From the NCBI GenBank assembly GCA_947176615.1, contig CAMWRO010000032.1:1-16117 (forward strand): 16,117 nt of DNA, given 5' to 3'. Positions 1-7,017 of the stretch are shown one piece after another. The position numbers were made by a program, and so were the translations under genes. Position 1 is the first letter of the stretch. Each line of letters begins with the position of its first letter. The notes beneath the pieces are model-generated. The model was not told the DNA's origin and ran no database searches. It saw nothing but the letters and a program-made list of their open reading frames with translations. Origin of the DNA: an uncultured Porphyromonadaceae bacterium (GTDB lineage: Bacteria; Bacteroidota; Bacteroidia; Bacteroidales; Muribaculaceae).

Positions 1-43
1 TTCGCCTTCGTCTCGTGGGCGCGGAGATGTGTATACGAGACCG
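1..43. other. Residual Nextera i7 adapter at contig end (not genomic)
   Basis: Positions 10-43 align without gaps to the 34-base Nextera read-2 transposase adapter (as I remember it) with three mismatches, at 21 (g for T), 36 (c for A) and 42 (c for A). Positions 2-9 match the N701 index as it appears in the i7 primer, with one mismatch at 9 (c for A), and base 1 fits the preceding primer base. The adapter-derived frame translates to the EMCIRDR peptide, a familiar artefact in metagenomic protein sets. All four differences go from A/T to C/G, which may reflect low-quality read tails. This stretch should be trimmed before annotation. Confidence 0.93.
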
Positions 44-44
44 G

Positions 45-251
45 CACAAGGCCCCCGACTTCGCCTACGAGCCTGTGAAACCGATTGAAGAAAAACCGCA
101 ACCGCGTGCCGAGGAAAAGCGGACAGCTCCGGCTGAAGAAAAACCGTACACCGCTCCCGAACCGAAAAAACCGGGATGGGGACAGCGTATGCTCGCCGGA
201 TTCCGCGACCGTGTCGCCGACCTGTTCACAGAACCTAACGAGGACGAGTGA
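45..251 (+). CDS. ftsA: FtsA, C-terminal tail only (5' truncated by contig end)
   Basis: This is the last 68 codons of an open frame ending in TGA directly upstream of ftsZ. FtsA is the actin-like protein that tethers FtsZ filaments to the inner membrane at the division site. The visible part is a charged Pro/Glu/Lys-rich linker (several EEK and EKP repeats), followed by a GWGQRMLAGFRDRVADLF segment. That segment has the hydrophobic/basic pattern of the amphipathic membrane-targeting helix that ends FtsA proteins, and it is followed by an acidic tail. The actin-like domains are missing, so the assignment rests on the helix, the linker style and the ftsA-ftsZ order usual in Bacteroidetes. The frame is open leftward only through adapter sequence; the apparent ATG at 15 and the first ten residues it would give are artefactual. 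Confidence 0.78.
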   Translation, partial: HKAPDFAYEPVKPIEEKPQPRAEEKRTAPAEEKPYTAPEPKKPGWGQRMLAGFRDRVADLFTEPNEDE

Positions 252-294
252 CAATTTTTGAATTTCATCGCCAATATATCATATACTGACTAAA

Positions 295-1734
295 ATGGAC
301 TACAACAACCATAATAACTCTCCCATTGACGACTCGTCGGCCTTCAAGAACGACGATCAGAAAGAAGTGATTATAAAAGCTATCGGCGTAGGCGGCGGCG
401 GCAACAATGCCGTCAACCACATGTATCGCGAAGGCATCAAGAGCGTGTCGTTTGTCAACATCAACACTGACCGTCAGGCACTCCGCAACTCGGCAGTCCC
501 CAACACTCTTGAAATCGGCGACGGACTGGGTGCGGGCAACAAGCCTGAAAAAGCATCGGCATTTGCCGAGGACAGTGCCGAGGAAATCGCCGCACTCTTT
601 GACGACGACACCAAGATGGTGTTCATCACCGCCGGCATGGGCGGCGGAACAGGCACCGGAGCCGCTCCCGTCGTGGCCCGTATCGCCAAGGAACGCGGAC
701 TGCTGACAATCGGTATCGTGACAATCCCGTTCCTATTCGAGGGTCAGAAGAAAATCAAGAAAGCTATCGCCGGTGCCGACGAGATGGCCAAGTATGTCGA
801 CGCGCTGCTGGTCATCAACAACGAGCGACTGACCGAAATTTACGGCGACCTTGACTTTGTCAACGCCTTCGGCAAGGCCGACGATACCCTCTCGATAGCC
901 GCCCGCTCAATCTCGGAAATCATCACCATCGACGGCTATATGAACCTCGACTTCAACGACGTTGACACGACTCTGCGCGCCGGCGGAGCGGCCATCATCT
1001 CGTCGGGGTACGGCGAAGGGGAACAGCGCGTCACCAAGGCTATTCAGGACGCGCTCAACTCGCCGCTGCTCAAAAACCGCGACATCCTCGGGTCCAAGCG
1101 ACTGCTGTTCAACCTCTATTTCTCGCGCGAGGCCGAGGACAAGTTCCTCATCAGCGAGACCAACGAGATTACCGACTTCATCTCGACCCTCAACCCCGAG
1201 GTGGACGTAATCTGGGGTGTAAGTTTCGACGACACCCTCGGCGATATGGTGAAAATGACCATCCTCGCTGCCGGATTTGACGTGACCATCAGCGAGGAGG
1301 AGGATGACATTATCAGGTCACGGAAAGCCGTGCGCAAACCTCAACCCCCTGTTTTCGGCTCCCCCGTCAGCACTCCTCCCACGCCATCGGCGCAACCACA
1401 GCCACAGCGTCATCAGGCCGAGGCCGAGAAACCCGAAATCTCAGTCCAGAGAATCAAGCAGGAATATGGCGACGACCTCGCCTTCCGCAAAGAGCGCGCA
1501 AGCTACATCGTCCTCGGCTCCAACCAGCTCGACGACGACATGGTGTGTGACACGCTTGAACGCACCCCGACCTACAAGCGCGACAAACGCGTCGCCGAGG
1601 AGCTGCGCGCCCAAGCGTCGACCCGCCCTGCCGACCCGCGCTACATGCAACCCTCGCCGCTGTCCGCACCGCAGACCTCTCCTTACGGCGGCGGATACCG
1701 CGACCCGATGCAGGGACGCAAAATCGAATTTTAG
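295..1734 (+). CDS. ftsZ: Cell division protein FtsZ
   Basis: FtsZ is the tubulin-like GTPase that polymerises into the cytokinetic ring. The 479-residue product shows the family landmarks: a GGGGNN T1 loop at 33-38, the tubulin signature GGGTGTG at 116-122, and the T7 synergy loop NLDFNDVDT at 217-225 with D219 and D222 placed to act on the neighbouring subunit's GTP. From about residue 342 the globular core gives way to a Pro/Gln-rich disordered linker. A conserved-looking block (DTLERTPTYKR, about 418-428) follows; I infer this is the C-terminal peptide region that contacts FtsA. A further variable tail ends in RKIEF. The ATG at 295 lies 43 bases after the ftsA stop, consistent with cotranscription. 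No Shine-Dalgarno is visible, as is normal for Bacteroidetes. The length is in the usual range for the phylum. Confidence 0.97.
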   Translation: MDYNNHNNSPIDDSSAFKNDDQKEVIIKAIGVGGGGNNAVNHMYREGIKSVSFVNINTDRQALRNSAVPNTLEIGDGLGAGNKPEKASAFAEDSAEEIAALFDDDTKMVFITAGMGGGTGTGAAPVVARIAKERGLLTIGIVTIPFLFEGQKKIKKAIAGADEMAKYVDALLVINNERLTEIYGDLDFVNAFGKADDTLSIAARSISEIITIDGYMNLDFNDVDTTLRAGGAAIISSGYGEGEQRVTKAIQDALNSPLLKNRDILGSKRLLFNLYFSREAEDKFLISETNEITDFISTLNPEVDVIWGVSFDDTLGDMVKMTILAAGFDVTISEEEDDIIRSRKAVRKPQPPVFGSPVSTPPTPSAQPQPQRHQAEAEKPEISVQRIKQEYGDDLAFRKERASYIVLGSNQLDDDMVCDTLERTPTYKRDKRVAEELRAQASTRPADPRYMQPSPLSAPQTSPYGGGYRDPMQGRKIEF

Positions 1735-1749
1735 GAGCATATCCTCATA

Positions 1750-1790
1750 AAGTAGCTAAGGCGGCTGAATATCAGCAGCCTTAGCTACTT
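1750..1790 (+). terminator. Strong hairpin between ftsZ and hppA, probable terminator
   Basis: Two 18-base arms (1750-1767 and 1773-1790) pair at 17 of 18 positions around a 5-base AATAT loop. The single mismatch is G1763 against A1777. It begins 16 bases after the ftsZ stop. Only a weak pyrimidine-rich stretch (catcttct) follows rather than a clean U tract, so termination may be partial. It could equally be a 3'-end stabilising stem or a partial terminator that lowers hppA expression relative to ftsZ. Confidence 0.6.
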
Positions 1791-1824
1791 CATCTTCTAA
1801 TAACTAACCTTAAAAATAATCATC

Positions 1825-4026
1825 ATGGAACATTTACTTTTCTGGATTGTGCCCGCGTCGTCGCTACTGGCGCTCGTGCTGGCATGGTACTTCTACCGGC
1901 AGATGATGCGGGAAAGCGAAGGCACCCCGCTCATGCAGAAAATCGCCTCCTATGTCCGTCAGGGTGCGATGTCCTATCTCAAGCAGCAGTACAAAATCGT
2001 GGGACTCGTGTTCCTCGGCCTCGTAGTGCTGTTCTCGATTATGGCCTACGGTTTCCAGCTTCAGAACCCGTGGGTTCCCGTCGCGTTCCTCACCGGCGGT
2101 TTCTTCTCGGGCCTGTCGGGATTCCTCGGGATGAAGACAGCCACCTATGCCTCGGCGCGCACCGCCAACGCCGCCCGCAATTCGCTCAACTCGGGCCTGC
2201 GCGTGGCCTTCCGCAGCGGCGCGGTGATGGGCCTCGTAGTCGTGGGCCTCGGATTGCTCGACATCTCATTCTGGTATCTGATTCTCGACTGGTTTGTACC
2301 GGTTGACGCCGCTACCCCGACCGCCAAGCTCTGCATGATTACAACCACGATGCTCACCTTCGGCATGGGCGCGAGCACTCAGGCTCTCTTTGCCCGTGTG
2401 GGCGGCGGTATCTATACCAAGGCTGCCGACGTGGGCGCCGACCTCGTCGGTAAGGTCGAGGCCGGTATTCCCGAAGATGACCCGCGCAACCCCGCCACCA
2501 TCGCCGACAACGTGGGCGACAATGTGGGTGATGTCGCCGGCATGGGTGCCGACCTCTACGAGTCCTATTGCGGCTCCATCCTCGCCACTGCCGCCCTCGG
2601 CGCGGCTGCCTACATGACAAGCGGCGACACCGTCATGCAGTTCAAGGCGGTAGTAGCCCCGATGCTCATCGCCGCTGTCGGAATCATACTCTCAATTATA
2701 GGTATTTTTGCCGTCAAAACCAAGGAAAATGCCACGATGAAAGACCTCCTCGGCTCCCTCTCGCTCGGCACAAATCTCTCATCGGCTCTCATCGTCGCCG
2801 CCACATTCCTGATTCTGTGGGTGTTACAACTCAACAATTGGGTCAATATCTCTCTTGCTGTCGTCATCGGCCTCCTCGTGGGTATCGTAATCGGCCGCTC
2901 GACCGAATATTACACCTCCCAGTCCTATACCCCCACCAAAAAGCTCGCCGAGAGCGGAAAAACCGGTCCCGCTACCGTGATTATCTCGGGCGTGGGCCTC
3001 GGCATGGTCTCGACCGCCGTCCCCGTCCTCGCCGTTGTCGTGGGTATCATTCTTTCCTACTGGCTCGCGTCGGGTTTTGACTTCGCCAACGTCTCTATGG
3101 GTCTCTACGGCATCGGTATCGCCGCTGTCGGTATGCTCTCGACCCTCGGCATCACCCTCGCGACCGACGCCTACGGCCCCATCGCCGACAACGCGGGCGG
3201 AAACGCCGAAATGAGCGGCCTCGGCAAGGAAGTGCGCCGCCGCACTGACGCGCTCGACTCTCTCGGCAACACCACCGCCGCCACCGGCAAGGGATTTGCC
3301 ATCGGCTCGGCCGCACTCACCGGCCTCGCGCTGCTTGCATCCTATATCGAGGAAATCCGCATCGGTCTCGACCGCCTCGGACAGACAGCCATCAACATCG
3401 GCGACATCACAAAGCCGATTCATGAGGCCACTTTTACCGATTTCATGACCTACTATGATGTCAACCTGATGAACCCCAAAGTCCTCTCGGGTATGTTTAT
3501 CGGCTCGATGATGGCCTTCCTGTTCTGCGGCCTGACAATGAACGCCGTAGGCCGCGCCGCCGCCCACATGGTCGAGGAAGTGCGCCGCCAGTTCCGCGAA
3601 ATCAAGGGTATCCTGACCGGTAACGCCGAGCCCGACTACGCCCGTTGCGTACAGATTTCCACCCTCGGCGCACAGCGTGAAATGGTGTTCCCGTCGCTCC
3701 TTGCCATCATCGCCCCCATCCTGACCGGCCTCATCTTCGGTGTTCCCGGAGTCATCGGCCTCCTCGTAGGCGGACTCTCGGCCGGATTTGTCCTCGCCAT
3801 CTTCATGGCCAACGCCGGCGGCGCATGGGACAACGCCAAGAAATATGTCGAGGAAGGCAACTTCGGCGGCAAAGGCAGCGAAGTCCACAAGGCCACCGTT
3901 ACCGGCGACACCGTCGGCGACCCCTTCAAGGACACATCGGGCCCCAGCCTCAACATCCTCATCAAGCTGATGTCAATGGTCGCCATCGTCATGGCCGGCC
4001 TCACCGTCTCGTGGAGCCTGTTCTAA
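1825..4026 (+). CDS. hppA: Membrane-bound K+-dependent Na+,H+-translocating pyrophosphatase
   Basis: This integral inner-membrane enzyme hydrolyses cytosolic pyrophosphate and uses the energy to pump cations. The 733-residue protein has many hydrophobic segments and the diagnostic active-site blocks: KAADVGADLVGKVEAGIPEDDP (start about 199), DNVGDNVGD (228-236) and the second Asp cluster ATDAYGPIADNAGGN (446-460). GNTTAATGKG (481-490) has Ala485 and Gly488 where K+-independent enzymes carry Lys and Thr, so it should be K+-dependent. Thr90, Phe94, Asp146 and Met176 are all present. As I recall, these four residues, in the same numbering as the Bacteroides vulgatus enzyme, mark the subfamily that moves both Na+ and H+. 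No TAnnTTTG box lies between the ftsZ hairpin and this ATG, so transcription may partly read through from ftsZ. A rho-independent terminator follows. Confidence 0.96.
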   Translation: MEHLLFWIVPASSLLALVLAWYFYRQMMRESEGTPLMQKIASYVRQGAMSYLKQQYKIVGLVFLGLVVLFSIMAYGFQLQNPWVPVAFLTGGFFSGLSGFLGMKTATYASARTANAARNSLNSGLRVAFRSGAVMGLVVVGLGLLDISFWYLILDWFVPVDAATPTAKLCMITTTMLTFGMGASTQALFARVGGGIYTKAADVGADLVGKVEAGIPEDDPRNPATIADNVGDNVGDVAGMGADLYESYCGSILATAALGAAAYMTSGDTVMQFKAVVAPMLIAAVGIILSIIGIFAVKTKENATMKDLLGSLSLGTNLSSALIVAATFLILWVLQLNNWVNISLAVVIGLLVGIVIGRSTEYYTSQSYTPTKKLAESGKTGPATVIISGVGLGMVSTAVPVLAVVVGIILSYWLASGFDFANVSMGLYGIGIAAVGMLSTLGITLATDAYGPIADNAGGNAEMSGLGKEVRRRTDALDSLGNTTAATGKGFAIGSAALTGLALLASYIEEIRIGLDRLGQTAINIGDITKPIHEATFTDFMTYYDVNLMNPKVLSGMFIGSMMAFLFCGLTMNAVGRAAAHMVEEVRRQFREIKGILTGNAEPDYARCVQISTLGAQREMVFPSLLAIIAPILTGLIFGVPGVIGLLVGGLSAGFVLAIFMANAGGAWDNAKKYVEEGNFGGKGSEVHKATVTGDTVGDPFKDTSGPSLNILIKLMSMVAIVMAGLTVSWSLF

Positions 4027-4100
4027 TTGCATTCCACTGAAAATCCTCTAAAAATTTGACATGATAAAATAAAGCTGTATTCATTTTAATTAGTAATTTT

Positions 4101-4145
4101 GTAACCGGGAAACCTAAGAGAAGGATTCCCGGTTACATATTTTTT
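4101..4145 (+). terminator. Rho-independent terminator of hppA
   Basis: A perfect 11-bp stem (4101-4111 with 4126-4136) is extended by an inner CCT/AGG pairing after an A-A mismatch, with a 6-base loop. It is followed at 4140-4145 by six T residues. It lies about 75 bases after the hppA stop. The T run is only on the 3' side for + strand transcription, so it terminates hppA rather than anything from the right. Confidence 0.85.
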
Positions 4146-4160
4146 ACAAAAGCGTTTTTG

Positions 4161-4337
4161 CTTTATCCTTCATTCTGAAATCGCCAAAATTTTCACACTC
4201 AGGAGGATCTGGCAGTCAAGACGCTCATGCTTGTCGCATATCCACTCCCCGGCAAGGGGTATCGATATACGGTAAGGCGTGGGAGTGGGCTGTTTATTCC
4301 TGAGTAGGCGTTTGGCGATGCCAAGAATGAAATAAAC
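4161..4337. other. Nested inverted-repeat element; candidate structured RNA or MITE-like sequence
   Basis: In this otherwise gene-free stretch, complementary segments nest in order and could fold as one long interrupted helix. 4162-4166 pairs with 4332-4336 (5 bp), 4169-4176 with 4324-4331 (8 bp), 4180-4188 with 4311-4319 (9 bp) and 4197-4204 with 4298-4305 (8 bp). The apex holds a further stem of 4242-4249 with 4281-4288 (8 bp), a small hairpin at 4217-4233 and one at 4259-4270. That is more than 35 Watson-Crick pairs separated by short internal loops and a 2-base bulge. It matches no riboswitch, 6S, SRP, tmRNA or RNase P signature I could recognise. The outer arms also read as imperfect terminal inverted repeats of about 40 bases, so a miniature mobile element is the main alternative. 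No promoter was seen for it and the strand is undetermined. The rest of 4027-4416 holds the hppA terminator and nothing else I can identify. Confidence 0.5.
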
Positions 4338-4416
4338 TGAACATAGTCCCGCGCTTTTGCATTATAAAGAATCTTACAACAACCACTGTGGGGACACCGG
4401 TGGACTGGCCTATGCT

Positions 4417-5322
4417 ATGACAGATATTGCCTCCAATACATCCCGATGGATTTCAGGGATTCCCTATGAAGTGGCATTTTGGGAAAGCTATTACCGCAAC
4501 AAGAAACGCCGTGCCGACCTTTTCAGATGGTCTGAATTTGGACAACCCTGCCGCTTTGACTGTTTCGACATTGACTCCTTCATCGAAAAACAAAACATCT
4601 CCCGACCTGTAATCATCGATGTAGGGGCCGCATTAAGTTACGCAATGGGCACAGTGATAAATGGCGGCGATACAGAAATTGAGTATGTCGACCCTCTCGC
4701 CCCGTTTTATAACCGTATCCTCGACCGTTACAAAATCAACCGTCCTCACATAAAATTCGGGATGGTAGAGAATCTCTCACTCTTTTATAATCGGGGAAGT
4801 GTGACTTTTATTCATATAAGAAATGCCCTTGACCACTGTTGCGATCCCTTTGAGGGAATTATCCAGTCTCTCGCCGTACTCAAAGAAGGGGGAATACTGT
4901 ACCTAAATCACTTTATCAACGAGGCAGAACGCGAGGGTTATCGCGGTTTCCACCAATTTAACATCAATCGTGACGATAAAGGGCACCTAATTTTATGGAA
5001 CAAAAGCTGCAATATCGATGTTTCGGAAAGAATAAGCGATTATGCCGATATTGAAACTTTTATAACTGCCGAAAGACGAGTTGTCGCAGTCATTACGAAA
5101 GTCAAGGAAATTCCATCGGAGATGTACAGCTTGGAAACTACTGCTGAACGGGTTGGACTCATAACCAAAGCGACAATTGAATATTTTCATTCATCACGAC
5201 GTGCAGCTGCTTATCAATGGAAAAGAGTTGTCTCCATAATAGGACACCGAGTAATGAGGCTGCTACCCTACTCTTTATTGAACAGAATAAAGAGTATGAT
5301 GGGAAAACGCACAACTACTTAG
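4417..5322 (+). CDS. SAM-dependent methyltransferase-like protein, atypical AT-rich gene
   Basis: The 301-residue product has a class I (Rossmann-fold) methyltransferase layout. A motif-I-like strand and glycine turn, VIIDVGAAL, lies at about 65-73. An acidic strand end, EYVDP, at 89-93 is in the position that usually contacts the SAM ribose. IHIRNALDHCCDP (about 132-144) and LKEGGILYLNHF (about 155-166) correspond to the later strands around the cofactor. The N-terminal FWESYY block resembles methyltransferases from surface-glycan loci, but no glycosyltransferase or sugar gene is adjacent, so the substrate is unknown. I chose the ATG at 4417; the frame is open to a TTG at 4357, but TTG starts are rare in this phylum. 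The gene is visibly less GC-rich than all its neighbours, stands alone, and its last 8 bases overlap the convergent permease gene. Together these suggest horizontal acquisition. Confidence 0.72.
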   Translation: MTDIASNTSRWISGIPYEVAFWESYYRNKKRRADLFRWSEFGQPCRFDCFDIDSFIEKQNISRPVIIDVGAALSYAMGTVINGGDTEIEYVDPLAPFYNRILDRYKINRPHIKFGMVENLSLFYNRGSVTFIHIRNALDHCCDPFEGIIQSLAVLKEGGILYLNHFINEAEREGYRGFHQFNINRDDKGHLILWNKSCNIDVSERISDYADIETFITAERRVVAVITKVKEIPSEMYSLETTAERVGLITKATIEYFHSSRRAAAYQWKRVVSIIGHRVMRLLPYSLLNRIKSMMGKRTTT

Positions 5323-6523
5323 CCGGGACGAAGCGGGAGGAGATGAGGCCGGAGAGGAAACCGATTATGGTGATGACGGCGAGGACGACGAGGATGTCGG
5401 GGAACTGAAGTACTACCGGGTAGTGGTCAATCGACATCCGGGAGGGGTCGCCTCCGAGCGAGATGAAACCTGTGGCTTGCTGGAGCAGGCACAGGGTTAT
5501 GCCGAGCAGGAGTCCGACGGTGCCGCCGACAGCTGAAATGAGGAATCCTTCGGTCAGGAAGATGCGGCGCACCATCGGGGTCGTGGCTCCGAGCGAGCGC
5601 AGGATGGTGATGCTTTCCTGTTTTTCAATAATGAGCATCGACATGGTCGAGAGGATGTTAAACGAGGCCATGACGAGGATAAAGAGGAGCATGAGGAAGG
5701 TTATCCATTTCTCAATCTCAATCATGCGGAACGAGGTTTCCTCCTGTGCCATGCGGTCGGCGACGCGGTAAAGGGGTCCGACGGCGGCTGAAATTTCGGC
5801 CACGGCACGCGTCGGGTCGCTGCCGGGATGCAGGGCAATGTCGACCGAGGTGGCCTCGGTGGTATAGTCGAGCAACCGGCGCACGTTTTCAAGCGGCATC
5901 AGTGCTATATCGGTATCGACCTCGGCCTGCTCGCTCTGATATACCCCGCTGACAATCAGCGAATCGCTGCGAAACGCGCCGACAGGCAGGGCCGGGTTGA
6001 TGCGGCCAAGGCGGCGCGGGACGTTGACAATGAAACAGTCGCTGTAGCCGGGACGGGCGCCGAGCCTCACGGCGACACCCACGCTAAGTGTCGTGTAGGC
6101 CGCAAGCGCGTCGGGGCGGCGCATCTCGCCGTCGATAACGAGGTCGCGCCAAGCGGCAACGGAGTCATATCCTGCCGGAAGTCCGCGCATCACGACGGGG
6201 ACTTGCCGGTCGCCATAGACGGCAAGGGCGCGTTCCTCCACGACCGGCATTGCGGCTGCCACGCATGGCAACCGACGCACGACGGCGGCAAGGGAGTCGG
6301 CATCGGCGATGACCTTGCCGCTGACAGCAGTAATCTTCACATCGGGGTCGACCACCGACAGGCGGGAGGAGGCAAGCTCACTGAATCCGTTGAAAACCGA
6401 CAGGACACATATCATCGCAAGTGCGGCCACAGCGATACCGGCCATCGATATCATGGAAATGACATTGACGGCGGCATGACTTTTCTTTGCAAGAAGGTAT
6501 CGCGCTGCGATGCGGAGTATCAT
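5315..6523 (-). CDS. LolC/LolE-type FtsX-family ABC transporter permease
   Basis: The 402-residue inner-membrane protein has the four-helix plan of LolC/LolE and MacB-like permeases. The first helix is at about 17-45, after a short cytosolic start (MILRIAARYLLAKK). A large periplasmic domain spans about 50-270, and three C-terminal helices lie at about 274-300, 326-349 and 375-395. The cytosolic coupling segment EKQESITILRSLGA (300-313) is the conserved family motif that contacts the ATPase. Proteins of this type extract lipoproteins from the inner membrane for delivery to the outer membrane; no ATPase gene is nearby, so the partner is encoded elsewhere. It lies 27 bases after rbfA and is the last gene of that operon, an arrangement I recall from Bacteroides. 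Its final 8 bases overlap the convergent methyltransferase gene, with no terminator between them. Confidence 0.88.
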   Translation of the reverse strand: MILRIAARYLLAKKSHAAVNVISMISMAGIAVAALAMICVLSVFNGFSELASSRLSVVDPDVKITAVSGKVIADADSLAAVVRRLPCVAAAMPVVEERALAVYGDRQVPVVMRGLPAGYDSVAAWRDLVIDGEMRRPDALAAYTTLSVGVAVRLGARPGYSDCFIVNVPRRLGRINPALPVGAFRSDSLIVSGVYQSEQAEVDTDIALMPLENVRRLLDYTTEATSVDIALHPGSDPTRAVAEISAAVGPLYRVADRMAQEETSFRMIEIEKWITFLMLLFILVMASFNILSTMSMLIIEKQESITILRSLGATTPMVRRIFLTEGFLISAVGGTVGLLLGITLCLLQQATGFISLGGDPSRMSIDHYPVVLQFPDILVVLAVITIIGFLSGLISSRFVPAK

Positions 6524-6550
6524 CAGTTTATCTCACTTTTCACGCCAAAA

Positions 6551-6889
6551 TCAATCCTCGGCCAGAAGGCGGTCGATATTGGCAGCGTAGTCGAGGGAAT
6601 CGTCGATAAAGAATGTCAGCTCGGGTGTCTTGCGTAGCTGGAAACGCACCTTCTGCGCGAGTTCGTAACGGATAGTCTTGGCACTTTTCTTGATGCTTTC
6701 AAGAACTTCCTGAGACTTCTCGCCGGGGAAAATCGACAGGTAGACTTTGGCCACGCTGAGATCGGGCGACACGCGCACGATGCTCACTGACACGATAGTG
6801 CCGTGGGTCTTGGCGGTCTGCTGACGGAAAATTTCACTGAGTTCTTTCTGGAGCAGGCGCGATATTTTGGCTTGACGTGTTGATTCCAT
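6551..6889 (-). CDS. rbfA: Ribosome-binding factor A
   Basis: RbfA is a small KH-type protein that binds the immature 30S subunit and assists 16S rRNA 5'-end processing and cold adaptation. The 112-residue product has the expected pieces: an N-terminal helix STRQAKISRLLQKELSEIF (3-21), the SIVRVSPDLSVAKVYLSIF strand-turn-strand (36-54) and the closing VRFQLRKTPELTFFIDDSLDYAANIDRLL (81-109). The start is set by MESTRQAKI, the usual family beginning. It follows serS after a 128-base gap containing a long inverted repeat, and it precedes the permease gene closely. No TAnnTTTG box is seen in that gap, so it is probably expressed from the upstream yqeY promoter. Confidence 0.95.
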   Translation of the reverse strand: MESTRQAKISRLLQKELSEIFRQQTAKTHGTIVSVSIVRVSPDLSVAKVYLSIFPGEKSQEVLESIKKSAKTIRYELAQKVRFQLRKTPELTFFIDDSLDYAANIDRLLAED

Positions 6890-6934
6890 AATTTTCTGTG
6901 TTAAATAAATTCTACGGATAGAACGCTGTCATAT

Positions 6935-6997
6935 GGTTTAAGGTTTGGATTCAAGGTTTAGACGATGGTGCCAAACCTTAAATCCAAACCTTAAACC
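6935..6997. repeat. 25-base inverted repeat between serS and rbfA
   Basis: The arms 6935-6959 and 6973-6997 are reverse complements at 24 of 25 positions, with a 13-base loop (6960-6972). Each arm itself contains repeated AAGGTTT units, so the structure is low in complexity and AT-rich compared with the flanking genes. Read on the - strand, in the direction of the operon, no U tract follows, so it is not a standard terminator. It could be a dispersed palindromic intergenic repeat, or an mRNA stem that separates serS from rbfA expression by stabilising the 3' end of the upstream message. Confidence 0.85.
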
Positions 6998-7017
6998 GTT
7001 AATATTCAGACCGACAC

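Noticed and set aside
2824..3888. 354-codon open frame on the - strand
   Set aside because: It is a shadow of hppA, whose frame on the + strand contains all active-site motifs. The antisense product is Gly/Asp/His-rich without a recognisable fold.
4094..4101. TAATTTTG match to the -7 consensus, possible promoter for the structured element
   Set aside because: A start 6-9 bases downstream would fall inside the hppA terminator stem, and no TTTG lies at the -33 distance (the nearest suitable one, at 4055-4058, is 35 bases away).
4161..4337. Assignment of the structured element to 6S RNA, SRP RNA, tmRNA, RNase P RNA or a SAM, cobalamin or TPP riboswitch
   Set aside because: None of the conserved signature segments of these families was found; only the overall nested-helix shape is loosely 6S-like.
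4357..4416. TTG-initiated 20-residue extension of the methyltransferase
   Set aside because: TTG starts are rare in Bacteroidetes, and the extension has no recognisable conserved feature. The ATG at 4417 gives a normal beginning before the FWESYY block.
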